A DNA stretch of 64,000 bases, taken from assembly GCF_003390925.1 (NCBI RefSeq), contig NZ_QUBS01000021.1, positions 1 through 64,000 of the forward strand. The letters are read 5' to 3'. Made by a program: the position numbers and the translations under genes. Below are positions 55,112 through 64,000 of this stretch, piece by piece; within the stretch, counting starts at the first letter, position 1; the number at the start of each line of letters is the position of its first letter. The stretch is from Trinickia diaoshuihuensis (GTDB lineage Bacteria; Pseudomonadota; Gammaproteobacteria; Burkholderiales; Burkholderiaceae). Below the pieces are notes generated by a model. It did no database searches. It saw only the letters and a list, made by a program, of their open reading frames with translations, and had not been told where the DNA came from.

Positions 55112-55245
55112 CGCCGCAACGAGCGGGCCCGCGTCGCTCGCTTTTTTCCGTGTACCGCGCGCCGGCACGTTCGTGTCCTCGGCGCGCGGTATCTCTTTTG
55201 ATTTCCGTCGATTCCTAGAGTCGTGCCTACAGGGCTCAAACCAGC

Positions 55246-56301
55246 ATGGATTTATCGATTGCGGCGATCCTCGCGCAAGACGGCATCACGACCGGGGCGA
55301 TCTACGCGCTGCTCGCGCTGGCGCTCGTACTCGTTTTCTCCGTCACCCGGGTCATTTTCATCCCGCAAGGGGAGTTCGTCTCATACGGTGCGCTGACGCT
55401 TGCGATGCTGCAGGCGCAGAAGTTTCCGGCCACCGCCGTCTTGTTGCCCGTGCTCGGGGCGGCGTGTTTCGTTCTTGAAGCGGCGGCGCTCGCGCGGCAT
55501 GCGCAGCGGCGCCGACATGCGGCGCGTACGCTCACGTCGCTCGCTAGCCGGTATCTGCTCGCACCGATCGCCATTTACGCGATCGCGCAGCACGCTTATG
55601 CGCTTGCGCTGCCGATGGCGGCGCAAATCGCGCTCACGCTGGCGATCGTCGTGCCGATGGGCCCGTTCATCTACCGCTTGGCCTACGAGCCGTTGGCGGA
55701 GGCGAGCACGTTGCTGCTGTTGATCGTCGCCGTCGCCGTGCACTTCGCGATGGTCGGCTTGGGCTTGCTGATGTTCGGCGCCGAAGGCTCGCGTACGACA
55801 CCGTTCTCTGAAACGTCGTTCAGCCTCGGCGGCGTATCGGTCTCCGGCCAAAGCGTCTGCGTGGTCCTCTCCGCGCTCGTCATGATCGTCGCGCTCTATT
55901 TGTTCTTCGATCGTTCGATCGCGGGCAAGGCGTTGCGCGCGACGTCGGTGAACCGGCTCGGCGCGCGGCTCGTCGGGATCGGCACGACCCAAGCGGGCAG
56001 ACTCGCTTTCACGCTCGCGGCGGGGCTCGGCGTGCTCAGCGGCATCCTCGTCGCACCGTTGACGACGATCTACTACGACTCGGGTTTCTTGATCGGTTTG
56101 AAGGGCTTTGTCGGGGCGATCATCGGTGGGCTCGTGAGTTATCCGCTCGCGGCGGCCGGCTCGATCCTCGTCGGGCTGCTCGAATCGTATTCGTCGTTCT
56201 GGGCGAGTGCCTACAAGGAGGTGATCGTATTCACGCTCATCATTCCGGTGCTGCTGTGGCGCAGCTTGGTCACCGTGCACATCGAAGAAGAGGAGGAGTG
56301 A
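55246..56301 (+). CDS. livH: ABC transporter permease (LivH-like), long form
   Basis: A 351-residue permease, about 60 residues longer than the usual LivH. The N terminus has GAIYALLALALVLVFSVTRVIFIPQGEFV (family start); after about residue 60 lies an inserted segment rich in Arg and hydrophobic residues (about 75-125, including [12 protein letters not shown]). The C-terminal part has GFVGAIIGGLVSYPLAAAGSILVGLLES. It pairs with the downstream fusion protein. Confidence 0.88.
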   Translation: MDLSIAAILAQDGITTGAIYALLALALVLVFSVTRVIFIPQGEFVSYGALTLAMLQAQKFPATAVLLPVLGAACFVLEAAALARHAQRRRHAARTLTSLASRYLLAPIAIYAIAQHAYALALPMAAQIALTLAIVVPMGPFIYRLAYEPLAEASTLLLLIVAVAVHFAMVGLGLLMFGAEGSRTTPFSETSFSLGGVSVSGQSVCVVLSALVMIVALYLFFDRSIAGKALRATSVNRLGARLVGIGTTQAGRLAFTLAAGLGVLSGILVAPLTTIYYDSGFLIGLKGFVGAIIGGLVSYPLAAAGSILVGLLESYSSFWASAYKEVIVFTLIIPVLLWRSLVTVHIEEEEE

Positions 56302-56304
56302 GCG

Positions 56305-58092
56305 ATGAAACGTTTGTTTTCGGGCAAGGCGCCGTTCTGGGCGTTTCTCCTGGTCCTATTCGCATTGCCGGTGCTGCCGCATCCGCTGCACGTTCCCGAG
56401 TATTGGATCACGCTGCTCAATTACATCGGGCTTTATTCGATCGTCGCGCTCGGGCTCGTGTTGCTGACGGGGGTGGGCGGCATGACGAGCTTCGGCCAGG
56501 CGGCCTTCGTCGGTGTCGGTGCTTATGCGACGGCTTATCTGACGACGCGGTTCGGCATCTCGCCATGGGTTGCGCTCTTCGTCGGCATTGCGCTGACGGC
56601 GCTCGTCGCGCTCGTGATCGGCGGCGTCACGATGCGGCTGTCGGGGCATTTTTTGCCGCTCGGCACCATTGCTTGGGGCTTGTCGCTGTACTACCTCTTC
56701 GGCAACCTCGAAGCGCTCGGCAAGTACGACGGTATCAACGGCATTCCTGCGTTGAGCGTGCTCGGCATCTCGTTCCAATCGGGCCGCGGCATTTACTACC
56801 TGATCTGGGTCGTGGTGCTGCTGGCCGTCGTCTCGATTCAGAATCTGCTTAATAGTCGCCCCGGGCGCGCGATCCGCGCACTGCGCGGCGCGGGCGTGAT
56901 GGCCGAGGCGATGGGCGTCAATACGGCATGGATGCGTGTCGTGATTTTCGTCTACGCGGCCGTGCTCGCCGCCATCTCGGGATTCCTTTACGCCCACTTG
57001 CAGGGCGCCGTGAATCCGACGCCGTTTGGCCTTAATCACGGTATCGAATATCTATTCATGGCCGTCGTTGGCGGTATCGCGCATGTCTGGGGTGCGATTC
57101 TCGGTGCGGTGATCCTCACCGTTGTGCAGGACTATCTGCAGTCCTTGCTGCCGGTCTTGCTCGGGCAGAGCGGCAATTTCGAAGTCATCGTATTCGGCGT
57201 ATTGATGGTGGCGCTGCTCCAGTACGCGCGGCAGGGTGTGTGGCCGTTCGTCGCGCGCTGGTTTCCGCGAGGTCCGCGTGCACGCGTGCCCGAGCGAGCG
57301 GAGTCCTTGCCTCGGCGGCAGAAACCGGCGGCAGGCGAGCCGCTGCTCGTCGTCGATCAGGCGCGCAAGGAGTTCGGTGGGCTCGTGGCCGTCAACGACG
57401 TGAGCTTCGACGTTCAGGCAGGGCAAATCGTCGGGCTCATTGGTCCGAACGGCGCGGGCAAGTCGACGACGTTCAATCTCGTCACCGGCGTTCTGCAAGC
57501 GACACGCGGGTCGATCCATTTCCGCGGTGAGCGTATCGATGCGCTCAATTCACGTGAAATCGCCAAACGCGGTATCGGCCGCACGTTCCAACATGTCAAG
57601 CTCCTCCCGACGATGACAGTGCTGGAGAACGTTGCCATCGGCGCGCATCTGCGCGGCTCCAGTGGCGTGTGGCGCAGCTTGGCGCGGCTCAATGGGCGGG
57701 AGGAGGGCCAACTGCTGCTCGAGGCCGCCGAACAGATTCGGCGGGTCGGGCTCGAGCAGCATATGTACGACGAGGCGGGCTCTCTCGCGCTGGGCCAGCA
57801 GCGAATCTTGGAGATCGCGCGGGCGCTGTGCGGCGATCCGACGTTGCTGCTGCTCGACGAGCCGGCGGCCGGGCTGCGCTATCGCGAGAAGCAACAGCTT
57901 GCCGAATTGCTGCGCAAGCTAAAGGCGGAGGGGATGAGCGTGCTGCTCGTCGAGCATGATATGGATTTCGTGATGAACCTTGCCGATCGGCTCGTGGTGA
58001 TGGAGTTCGGCACGCGGATCGCGCACGGACTGCCCGAGGAGGTTCAGAACGATCCGGCCGTTGTCGAAGCCTACTTGGGCGGGGTGGAGTAA
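56305..58092 (+). CDS. Fused LivM-like permease and LivG-like ATPase
   Basis: A 595-residue fusion. Residues 1-310 form the permease with [20 protein letters not shown] and [19 protein letters not shown] (EAA loop). A linker of about 30 residues rich in Arg and Pro (about 320-350) leads to the ATPase. Walker A is GPNGAGKST (about 386), [12 protein letters not shown] is the signature and [11 protein letters not shown] is Walker B. The LivG-type D-loop and switch follow. Covalent linkage fixes a 1:1 ratio of permease and ATPase. It is a natural fusion also seen in other Burkholderiales; no frameshift is involved. Confidence 0.92.
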   Translation: MKRLFSGKAPFWAFLLVLFALPVLPHPLHVPEYWITLLNYIGLYSIVALGLVLLTGVGGMTSFGQAAFVGVGAYATAYLTTRFGISPWVALFVGIALTALVALVIGGVTMRLSGHFLPLGTIAWGLSLYYLFGNLEALGKYDGINGIPALSVLGISFQSGRGIYYLIWVVVLLAVVSIQNLLNSRPGRAIRALRGAGVMAEAMGVNTAWMRVVIFVYAAVLAAISGFLYAHLQGAVNPTPFGLNHGIEYLFMAVVGGIAHVWGAILGAVILTVVQDYLQSLLPVLLGQSGNFEVIVFGVLMVALLQYARQGVWPFVARWFPRGPRARVPERAESLPRRQKPAAGEPLLVVDQARKEFGGLVAVNDVSFDVQAGQIVGLIGPNGAGKSTTFNLVTGVLQATRGSIHFRGERIDALNSREIAKRGIGRTFQHVKLLPTMTVLENVAIGAHLRGSSGVWRSLARLNGREEGQLLLEAAEQIRRVGLEQHMYDEAGSLALGQQRILEIARALCGDPTLLLLDEPAAGLRYREKQQLAELLRKLKAEGMSVLLVEHDMDFVMNLADRLVVMEFGTRIAHGLPEEVQNDPAVVEAYLGGVE

Positions 58093-58850
58093 TGAACGAA
58101 ACGACGACTATGCCGATCTTGTCGGTGGCCGGACTGTCGGTGCGGTACGGCAAGGTGGAGGCGTTGCACAACGTATCGATCGATGTGCGTCCCGGGCAGA
58201 TCGTCAGCGTGATCGGGCCGAACGGCGCCGGCAAATCGACGCTGCTGAACGCCGTCATGGGCGCGCTGCCCGGGACCGGACACACGAGCGGGCCCGTACG
58301 CTATCGCGGCGAGGATGTCGGCGCCTTGCCCGTTGAAAAGCGGGTGGAGCGGGGCATGTGCCTCGTTCCCGAAAAGCGCGAGCTGTTCGCGACGATGACG
58401 GTCGAGGACAACCTCGTGCTTGGCGCCTATCGCCGCAAGCGGGCCGGGGAACGCGACTTCCTCGACCAGCTCGAGCCTGTGTTCGAGCGCTTTCCGCGCT
58501 TGAAGGAACGGCGCAAGCAGGCGGCGGGCACCTTGTCGGGCGGGGAACGGCAAATGCTCGCGCTCGGCCGCGCCTTGATGGGCAAGCCGGACTTGCTGAT
58601 GCTCGACGAGCCCAGCTTGGGCCTCGCACCGCTGATCGTGAAAGAGATTTTCCATATCATCAGCGCGTTGCGAAGCACGGGTGTCGCAACGCTGCTCATC
58701 GAGCAAAATGCGCGGGCGGCCTTGCAGATATCCGATTACGGATACGTGCTCGAGACCGGTGAACTGGCGCTCGAAGGGGCGGCCGATTCATTGGCGAGCA
58801 ATCCTCGCGTTATCGAAACGTATCTCGGGTTGGCGAAGAAGACCGCTTAA
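58092..58850 (+). CDS. livF: ABC transporter ATPase (LivF-like) of the second system
   Basis: A 252-residue ATPase starting in the stop of the fusion gene (TAATG). Walker [10 protein letters not shown] is canonical here (about 41-49), signature LSGGERQMLALGRALMG, Walker B LLMLDEPSLGLAP, and the VLLIEQNARAALQISD-type C-terminal segment of LivF (TLLIEQNARAALQISD). Last gene of the second operon; no strong terminator is visible before the parS site at 58890. Confidence 0.92.
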   Translation: MNETTTMPILSVAGLSVRYGKVEALHNVSIDVRPGQIVSVIGPNGAGKSTLLNAVMGALPGTGHTSGPVRYRGEDVGALPVEKRVERGMCLVPEKRELFATMTVEDNLVLGAYRRKRAGERDFLDQLEPVFERFPRLKERRKQAAGTLSGGERQMLALGRALMGKPDLLMLDEPSLGLAPLIVKEIFHIISALRSTGVATLLIEQNARAALQISDYGYVLETGELALEGAADSLASNPRVIETYLGLAKKTA

Positions 58851-58889
58851 GGGACGGCGGGCGAGGCTGGGCCGGTCCGCGTTTTTCGA

Positions 58890-58905
58890 TGTTCCACGTG
58901 AAACA
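58890..58905. promoter_or_regulatory. parS centromere site 1
   Basis: TGTTCCACGTGAAACA matches the chromosome-1 parS consensus TGTTNCACGTGAAACA. Intergenic, 152 bases before mnmG; the extended dyad CGA...TCG is also present. Confidence 0.9.
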
Positions 58906-58995
58906 TCGCGGTTGCCGAGTCGTGAAACGGGCCAGTTATTTGTAAAATCAGGTTCTTAGCCCGCGCGGCCGACCCGCCTCACGCGCGATCCCCGC

Positions 58996-59001
58996 TATAA
59001 T
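58996..59001 (+). promoter_or_regulatory. Possible -10 element upstream of mnmG
   Basis: A perfect TATAAT 55 bases before the mnmG start, but the -35 region 17 bases upstream (ACCCGC) does not match consensus. Confidence 0.35.
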
Positions 59002-59056
59002 TTCGCGCATACATTTTCCCGAAAGGCCCACGCACTTCACGCTGCGTGGGATCGCG

Positions 59057-61027
59057 ATGCTTTATCCCACAGAATTTGACGTAATCGTCGTCGGCGGAGG
59101 TCACGCCGGCACGGAAGCCGCTTTGGCGTCGGCCCGCATGGGCGCAAAGACGTTGCTGCTGACGCACAACATCGAAACGCTCGGCCAGATGAGCTGCAAC
59201 CCGTCTATCGGCGGCATCGGTAAGGGCCACCTCGTCAAGGAGGTCGATGCGCTCGGCGGTGCAATGGCGGCCGCGACCGATGAAGGCGGCATCCAATTCC
59301 GCATCCTCAACTCGTCGAAGGGGCCCGCGGTGCGCGCAACGCGCGCTCAGGCCGACCGTATCCTTTATAAAGCGGCCATCCGGCGGCGGCTGGAGAATCA
59401 ACCGAATCTGAGCTTGTTCCAGCAAGCGGTGGAGGATCTGATCGTCGAGGGCGATCGCGTCGTCGGTGCGGTGACGCAGGTCGGTGTGCAATTTCGCGCG
59501 CGCGCCGTAGTGCTCACGGCCGGTACCTTCCTGGACGGCAAGATCCACGTCGGCCTCAACAACTATACGGGCGGACGCGCCGGCGATCCGGCTGCGGTCT
59601 CGTTGTCGGGTCGATTGAAAGAACTCAAGCTTCCCCAAGGGCGGCTGAAGACCGGGACGCCGCCGCGGATCGACGGACGGACGATCGATTTTTCGAAGCT
59701 AGAGGAACAACCGGGTGATCTGGACCCGATCCCTGTCTTTTCGTTTCTAGGGCGCGTGGACCAGCATCCGCGGCAGGTGCCGTGTTGGGTCACGCATACG
59801 AACGAGCAGACGCACGACATCATTCGAAGCGGGCTGGATCGCTCGCCGATGTACACGGGGGTGATCGAGGGCGTGGGGCCGCGGTATTGCCCGTCGATCG
59901 AGGACAAGATTCACCGCTTTGCATCGAAGACGTCGCACCAGATTTTCCTCGAACCGGAAGGGCTGACGACGAACGAGTTTTATCCGAACGGCATCTCCAC
60001 GAGCCTACCGTTCGATGTTCAGCTCGATCTCGTTCATTCGATGCGCGGGCTTGAGAACGCCCACATCCTGCGGCCTGGCTATGCGATCGAATACGACTAC
60101 TTCGATCCTCGGGGCTTGAAGGCGTCGCTCGAGACGAAGGCAATCCGGGGCCTTTTCTTCGCGGGCCAGATCAATGGAACGACCGGTTACGAAGAGGCGG
60201 CGGCGCAGGGCCTGCTGGCCGGCATCAATGCCGGGCGATACGTCCAAGAGAAAGAGGCGTGGTGCCCGCGTCGCGATCAAGCCTATCTAGGCGTCCTCGT
60301 GGATGATCTCGTCACGCGCGGCGTCTCGGAGCCGTACCGGATGTTCACGAGCCGTGCGGAGTATCGCCTAAGCCTTCGTGAAGACAACGCCGACATGCGC
60401 TTAACCGAAATCGGCCGCGAGTTGGGCGTCGTGGATGACGTCCGTTGGGACGCTTTTTGCCGGAAGCGCGACGCTGTTTCACGTGAAACAGAACGCTTGC
60501 GCTCGACATGGGTGAACCCGAAGACGCTGTCCGCCGAAGAGGCTACCGCATTGCTCGGGAAGCCAATCGACCACGAATACAACCTGGCCGACCTGCTGCG
60601 GCGCCCGGGTATCACTTATGACGGCATCTGCGGTCTCCGCGAGGGCGCTTGTGGTCCCGAGGCACCCCTTGCCGAGGATCCCGTGCTCCTGGAACAAATC
60701 AAGGAGCAGATCGAAATCGGCGTCAAATACCAGGGATACATCGAGCGGCAAGCTGACGAGATCGAACGCAACGAGGCAAACGAAAACACGCGGCTACCTG
60801 AAGGTATCGATTATTCGGTCGTTCGGGGACTCTCGTTCGAGGCACGCCAAAAGCTCAACCAATTCCGCCCCGAAACGATCGGTCAAGCCTCGCGGATTTC
60901 CGGGATCACGCCCGCCACGATTTCGCTGCTGATGGTTCATCTGAAGAAAGGGTTGGGCAGGCGGACCTTGGCGGAGCCAAGCACTATCGAAAGCAGCGGG
61001 GCCGATTCGGCTCCCGATGTCCAATGA
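59057..61027 (+). CDS. mnmG: MnmG (GidA): tRNA uridine-34 carboxymethylaminomethylation enzyme
   Basis: FAD enzyme that, with MnmE, installs the cmnm5 group on wobble U34. The 656-residue protein has [22 protein letters not shown] at about 8-29 (FAD fold), [35 protein letters not shown], and [20 protein letters not shown]. The C-terminal helical domain that binds MnmE is intact. A parS site is embedded in the coding sequence at 60475. Its product is finished by MnmC, encoded about 25 kb away. It leads the mnmG-rsmG-parA-parB cluster. Confidence 0.97.
   Translation: MLYPTEFDVIVVGGGHAGTEAALASARMGAKTLLLTHNIETLGQMSCNPSIGGIGKGHLVKEVDALGGAMAAATDEGGIQFRILNSSKGPAVRATRAQADRILYKAAIRRRLENQPNLSLFQQAVEDLIVEGDRVVGAVTQVGVQFRARAVVLTAGTFLDGKIHVGLNNYTGGRAGDPAAVSLSGRLKELKLPQGRLKTGTPPRIDGRTIDFSKLEEQPGDLDPIPVFSFLGRVDQHPRQVPCWVTHTNEQTHDIIRSGLDRSPMYTGVIEGVGPRYCPSIEDKIHRFASKTSHQIFLEPEGLTTNEFYPNGISTSLPFDVQLDLVHSMRGLENAHILRPGYAIEYDYFDPRGLKASLETKAIRGLFFAGQINGTTGYEEAAAQGLLAGINAGRYVQEKEAWCPRRDQAYLGVLVDDLVTRGVSEPYRMFTSRAEYRLSLREDNADMRLTEIGRELGVVDDVRWDAFCRKRDAVSRETERLRSTWVNPKTLSAEEATALLGKPIDHEYNLADLLRRPGITYDGICGLREGACGPEAPLAEDPVLLEQIKEQIEIGVKYQGYIERQADEIERNEANENTRLPEGIDYSVVRGLSFEARQKLNQFRPETIGQASRISGITPATISLLMVHLKKGLGRRTLAEPSTIESSGADSAPDVQ
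60475..60490. promoter_or_regulatory. parS centromere site 2, inside mnmG
   Basis: TGTTTCACGTGAAACA is a perfect 16-bp ParB-binding palindrome (18 bp with flanks C and G). It is located in mnmG codons encoding VSRET, so it serves both as coding and centromere sequence. Confidence 0.95.
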
Positions 61028-61710
61028 CGGCGTCGCGCGCCCAAGGGGCGCATTCGAATGACCGAGCTGCCTGGCTCGACCTATTGCGAGCCGGAGCAGG
61101 AGAGTTGGGCGTGTCGCTTTCCGCCGAGCAATTCGACCGGCTCGCCGATTACGTTGCGCTGCTGTCGAAATGGAACGCCGTCTATAACCTGACGGCGATC
61201 CGTGATCCGCGCCAAATGCTCATCCAGCACATTCTGGATTCGCTTTCGATCGTGCCGCACTTGGCGGCGCGTGGTGGCCGGGCGATTTTGGATGTCGGGT
61301 CGGGCGGTGGACTGCCCGGCATCGTCCTCGCCATTGCGCTGCCCGAATGCAGTGTCACGTTGAACGACATCGTCCAGAAAAAAACCGCATTCCAGGCGCA
61401 AGCGAAGGCCGAGCTCAAGCTCGATAACCTGTCTGTCGTCACCGGGCGTGTCGAGAATCTTCGTCCGGGCATCGAGGTTCCGGGAAAATTCGACGCAATC
61501 GTCTCGCGCGCATTCGCAGAGCTCGCCGATTTCGTTACACTTGCGCGTCATTTGGTGAACGAGCAGGGATCGATCTGGGCCATGAAGGGAGTGAGGCCCG
61601 ACGCCGAAATCGAACGGTTGCCGGCGGGCGCGCATGCGACTGAGGTCGTGCAATTGCGCGTCCCATTTCTCGACGCCGAGCGGCATCTGGTGCAAGTCGT
61701 ATTCGATTGA
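61024..61710 (+). CDS. rsmG: 16S rRNA (guanine-527-N7)-methyltransferase RsmG
   Basis: A 228-residue SAM-dependent methyltransferase (GidB). [14 protein letters not shown], the SAM loop [20 protein letters not shown] near 90-109 and [10 protein letters not shown] are typical. It overlaps the mnmG stop by four bases (ATGA), and about 65 bases separate it from parA. Confidence 0.96.
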   Translation: MTASRAQGAHSNDRAAWLDLLRAGAGELGVSLSAEQFDRLADYVALLSKWNAVYNLTAIRDPRQMLIQHILDSLSIVPHLAARGGRAILDVGSGGGLPGIVLAIALPECSVTLNDIVQKKTAFQAQAKAELKLDNLSVVTGRVENLRPGIEVPGKFDAIVSRAFAELADFVTLARHLVNEQGSIWAMKGVRPDAEIERLPAGAHATEVVQLRVPFLDAERHLVQVVFD

Positions 61711-61776
61711 GCGCGATTGAGCGGTTCCCTGCGTCAACGTCAGCAGTGCAACAGCGGTAACTAGGATCTCCGAACG

Positions 61777-62547
61777 ATGGCAAAAATCTTCTGCGTGGCG
61801 AACCAAAAGGGCGGTGTCGGCAAGACGACGACGGCGGTCAATCTCGCCGCAAGTCTCGCTTCGCAGGGGCAGCGCGTCCTATTGATCGACCTCGATCCGC
61901 AGGGCAATGCGACGATGGGAAGCGGGATCAATAAGGCCGAATGCGAGAACACGGTCTACGAGGTGCTCGTCGACGGCCTTTCAGTGGCCGATGCCCGTAT
62001 CAAGTCGGAAGCCGTTTCGTACGACGTGCTGCCGGCCAATCGCGAACTGGCAGGTGCCGAGATCGAACTCGTCAGCGTCGACAATCGCGAAAGGCAATTG
62101 AAAGCTGCGCTGGCCGCGGTTGCCGACGACTACGACTTCGTGCTGATCGATTGCCCCCCGGCCTTGTCGCTGCTGACGCTGAACGCGCTTTGCGCGGCGC
62201 ACGGTGTCGTCATCCCGATGCAGTGCGAGTACTTCGCGCTCGAAGGTCTGTCCGATCTCGTCAATACGATCAAGCAGGTCCACGCGAACCTCAATCGCGA
62301 TTTGAAGGTTATCGGCTTGCTGCGCGTGATGTTCGATCCGCGCATTACGTTGCAGCAGCAAGTGTCGGATCAGCTCAAGGAGCATTTCGGCGACAAGGTG
62401 TTCGACGCGGTGATTCCGCGCAATGTCCGCTTGGCCGAGGCACCGAGCTACGGGCTGCCGGGCGTCGTATTCGACCGCGCTTCGCGCGGCGCGCAGGCGT
62501 ATGTCCAGTTCGGCGCCGAAATGATTGAACGCGTGCGTGCGCTATGA
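61777..62547 (+). CDS. parA: Chromosome partitioning ATPase ParA (Soj)
   Basis: A 256-residue ParA/MinD-type ATPase. The deviant Walker A KGGVGKTTTAVNLAASLA (near 11-28) and LLIDLDPQGNATMGSG are diagnostic; DYDFVLIDCPP is Walker B. It moves the origin region by binding DNA and responding to ParB. It partly overlaps parB's first candidate start and is expressed with rsmG. Short N terminus, so of the chromosomal type without an autorepressing HTH. Confidence 0.97.
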   Translation: MAKIFCVANQKGGVGKTTTAVNLAASLASQGQRVLLIDLDPQGNATMGSGINKAECENTVYEVLVDGLSVADARIKSEAVSYDVLPANRELAGAEIELVSVDNRERQLKAALAAVADDYDFVLIDCPPALSLLTLNALCAAHGVVIPMQCEYFALEGLSDLVNTIKQVHANLNRDLKVIGLLRVMFDPRITLQQQVSDQLKEHFGDKVFDAVIPRNVRLAEAPSYGLPGVVFDRASRGAQAYVQFGAEMIERVRAL

Positions 62548-62573
62548 GCACTGCCCGGGACCGAGGAAACGCA

Positions 62574-63461
62574 ATGAATGCCGTAGCAAAAAAGAAGGGA
62601 TTGGGTCGTGGCTTGGAAGCGCTGCTGGGCGGCAGCGCCGATATCACGACGGCCGTGCGCAGCGAAGGGCAGCCGAGCGTGCTGCCGCTTGGGAAGCTGC
62701 AGGCGGGCAAGTATCAGCCGCGCACGCGAATGGACGAAGGCAGCTTGCAGGAGTTGGCGGCGAGCATCCGTGCGCAAGGCGTCATGCAGCCGATTCTGGT
62801 GCGTCCCGTCTCGGCTGAAAAATTCGAAATCATCGCGGGCGAGCGGCGCTTCCGGGCCGCGCACATCGCCGGGCTGGCGGAAGTGCCGGTACTCGTCAAG
62901 GACGTCCCCGACCAAGCCGCGGCAGCGATGGCGCTCATCGAGAACATTCAGCGCGAAGACCTGAATCCGCTGGAAGAGGCGCAGGGCATTCAACGTTTGC
63001 TCGACGAATTCGACTTCACCCACGAACAAGCGGCCGAATCGGTGGGCCGTTCGCGTAGCGCCGTCTCGAATCTGCTGCGCCTGCTGAACCTCGCGCAGCC
63101 GGTCCAGACGATGCTGCTTGCCGGCGATCTCGATATGGGACATGCTCGCGCGTTGCTGGCCGTCGATTCCGCGACGCAAATCACGCTCGCGAACCAAGTG
63201 GTCAACAAGCGCATGTCGGTGCGCGAAACTGAGCGGCTCGTTACCGCGACGACGAAAGCCGAGCCGGCGGTCAAAGCGCGAACGAATCAGGACGGAGGCC
63301 GCGATACGCGCCGTCTCGAAGAAGAATTGTCGGACCTGCTGGCGGCTGCGGTGAAGATCAAGCTCGGGCGTCGCGGGCGAGGCCAATTGCAGATCGAGTT
63401 CGGCGATCTCGATGCGCTCGACGGAATCTTGGCGCGATTGCGCGGCGGCGCGGCCGTTTGA
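62574..63461 (+). CDS. parB: Chromosome partitioning protein ParB (Spo0J)
   Basis: A 295-residue CTP-dependent clamp that loads at parS. KKKGLGRGLEALLGG (ParA-stimulating N terminus), IRPVS-type CTP pocket with GERRFRAAHIAGL, ENIQREDLNPLEEA, and the helix-turn-helix EQAAESVGRSRSAVSNLLRLL are all seen, with a C-terminal dimerisation domain. GAGGAAACGC precedes the ATG at 62574; an ATG at 62544 overlapping parA is possible. Its two parS sites at 58890 and 60475 are close by. Confidence 0.96.
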   Translation: MNAVAKKKGLGRGLEALLGGSADITTAVRSEGQPSVLPLGKLQAGKYQPRTRMDEGSLQELAASIRAQGVMQPILVRPVSAEKFEIIAGERRFRAAHIAGLAEVPVLVKDVPDQAAAAMALIENIQREDLNPLEEAQGIQRLLDEFDFTHEQAAESVGRSRSAVSNLLRLLNLAQPVQTMLLAGDLDMGHARALLAVDSATQITLANQVVNKRMSVRETERLVTATTKAEPAVKARTNQDGGRDTRRLEEELSDLLAAAVKIKLGRRGRGQLQIEFGDLDALDGILARLRGGAAV

Positions 63462-63519
63462 GGTCGGCACGTATTTCGCACGCTGACCGCTTGCGTCCTT
63501 ATCCACACTTAGTCCATCC

Positions 63520-64000
63520 ATGCCGACCGTAGACGATACGCGCTCGCGGCGCGCGGGCGTGCCGCGCAAAATCGTTTCGTTCGCACTGAAAGAGCCGGTC
63601 CTGACGATCCTCGTCGTCGTGCTCGCGGCGCTTCAGTGCGTTCGTCCGCAGCGGTGGTTGAAACTGCCCGGGATGGTCGATTGGCCGACCGTACTGACGT
63701 TGGCCGGCCTGTTGATGTTGACGAAGGCGATCGAGCTATCCGGTCTGCTGATGTGGCTCGCCCATCGCGTCGTTCATCACGTGCGTTCAGAGCGGGCGCT
63801 GGCGTGCTTGTTGATCGGGTTGGCGGCGGCGCTCTCGATGTTCGTCACGAACGACGTTGCGCTGTTCGTCGTCATCCCGCTCGTGCTTTCGCTGCACGCG
63901 CTCACGCCGTTGCCCGTCAAGCGCTTGACGATATTTTTGGCGCTCGCCGTGAATGCCGGCTCGATCCTCACGCCGCTCGGCAATCCGCAGAACCTTTTCC
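63520..64000 (+). CDS. SLC13/ArsB-type anion permease, partial
   Basis: The first 160 residues of a membrane permease cut by the right edge. A polar N terminus precedes several helices; MFVTNDVALFVVIPLVLSL and NAGSILTPLGNPQNL are the paired signatures of the ion-transporter superfamily that includes ArsB and CitMHS/SLC13. It may carry dicarboxylate, sulfate or arsenite. The upstream gap to parB is 58 bases. The substrate cannot be judged without the rest. Confidence 0.82.
   Translation, partial: MPTVDDTRSRRAGVPRKIVSFALKEPVLTILVVVLAALQCVRPQRWLKLPGMVDWPTVLTLAGLLMLTKAIELSGLLMWLAHRVVHHVRSERALACLLIGLAAALSMFVTNDVALFVVIPLVLSLHALTPLPVKRLTIFLALAVNAGSILTPLGNPQNLF

Overview
The window is GC-rich, densely coding DNA from a betaproteobacterium of the Burkholderiaceae (Burkholderia/Paraburkholderia/Trinickia type). 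The evidence is the codon usage, the gspD-E-F / gspC / gspG-N arrangement, the mnmG-rsmG-parA-parB cluster with TGTTNCACGTGAAACA parS sites, and a DUF3717 protein. I see no rRNA, tRNA, CRISPR array or insertion sequence. Genes left of about 34.2 kb are mostly on the minus strand and genes to the right mostly on the plus strand. Together with DnaA-box-like sites in two gaps at 34.2-34.5 and 37.4-37.7 kb and parS/parAB at the right end, this suggests that the origin of the main chromosome lies in the middle of the window, away from dnaA, which is absent here.

Left part (1-17 kb). A minus-strand sulfur cluster reads APS kinase, DHH phosphoesterase, PAPS-type sulfotransferase, TauE/SafE exporter, cysD. 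It looks like a dedicated sulfate-activation and sulfation operon, and cysD carries a perfect in-frame 13-codon tandem duplication. Next come a chemoreceptor with a possible sigma-28 promoter, small membrane and secreted proteins, yaeQ, a VOC protein with a possible anti-Shine-Dalgarno small RNA upstream, an ada-alkA alkylation-repair pair with an Ada box, gshA, a lipoprotein, and a divergently arranged DHA2 exporter and NodT-type outer-membrane lipoprotein.

Middle (17-34 kb). A complete type II secretion locus: gspD-E-F and gspG-H-I-J-K-L-M-N on the minus strand, with a short gspC on the plus strand between the blocks. It is followed by a lytic transglycosylase, a COG0523 metal-chaperone GTPase with a His-rich repeat, HU, an unexplained multi-hairpin intergenic element, and mnmC.

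Right part (34-64 kb). Two imperfect inverted copies of a 65-bp element bracket a CPA2 antiporter and ybdK. Then come a MarR regulator with a four-Cys tail, a glutamine amidotransferase, a SET-domain protein, a two-component system, DUF3717, phenylalanine hydroxylase with its dehydratase and a divergent Lrp-type regulator, a CYTH protein, and a LysR/GMC oxidoreductase pair. Two adjacent branched-chain-amino-acid-type ABC systems follow; one has a Walker A Lys-to-Arg change and the other a permease-ATPase fusion. The window ends with mnmG-rsmG-parA-parB and the start of an SLC13/ArsB-type permease.
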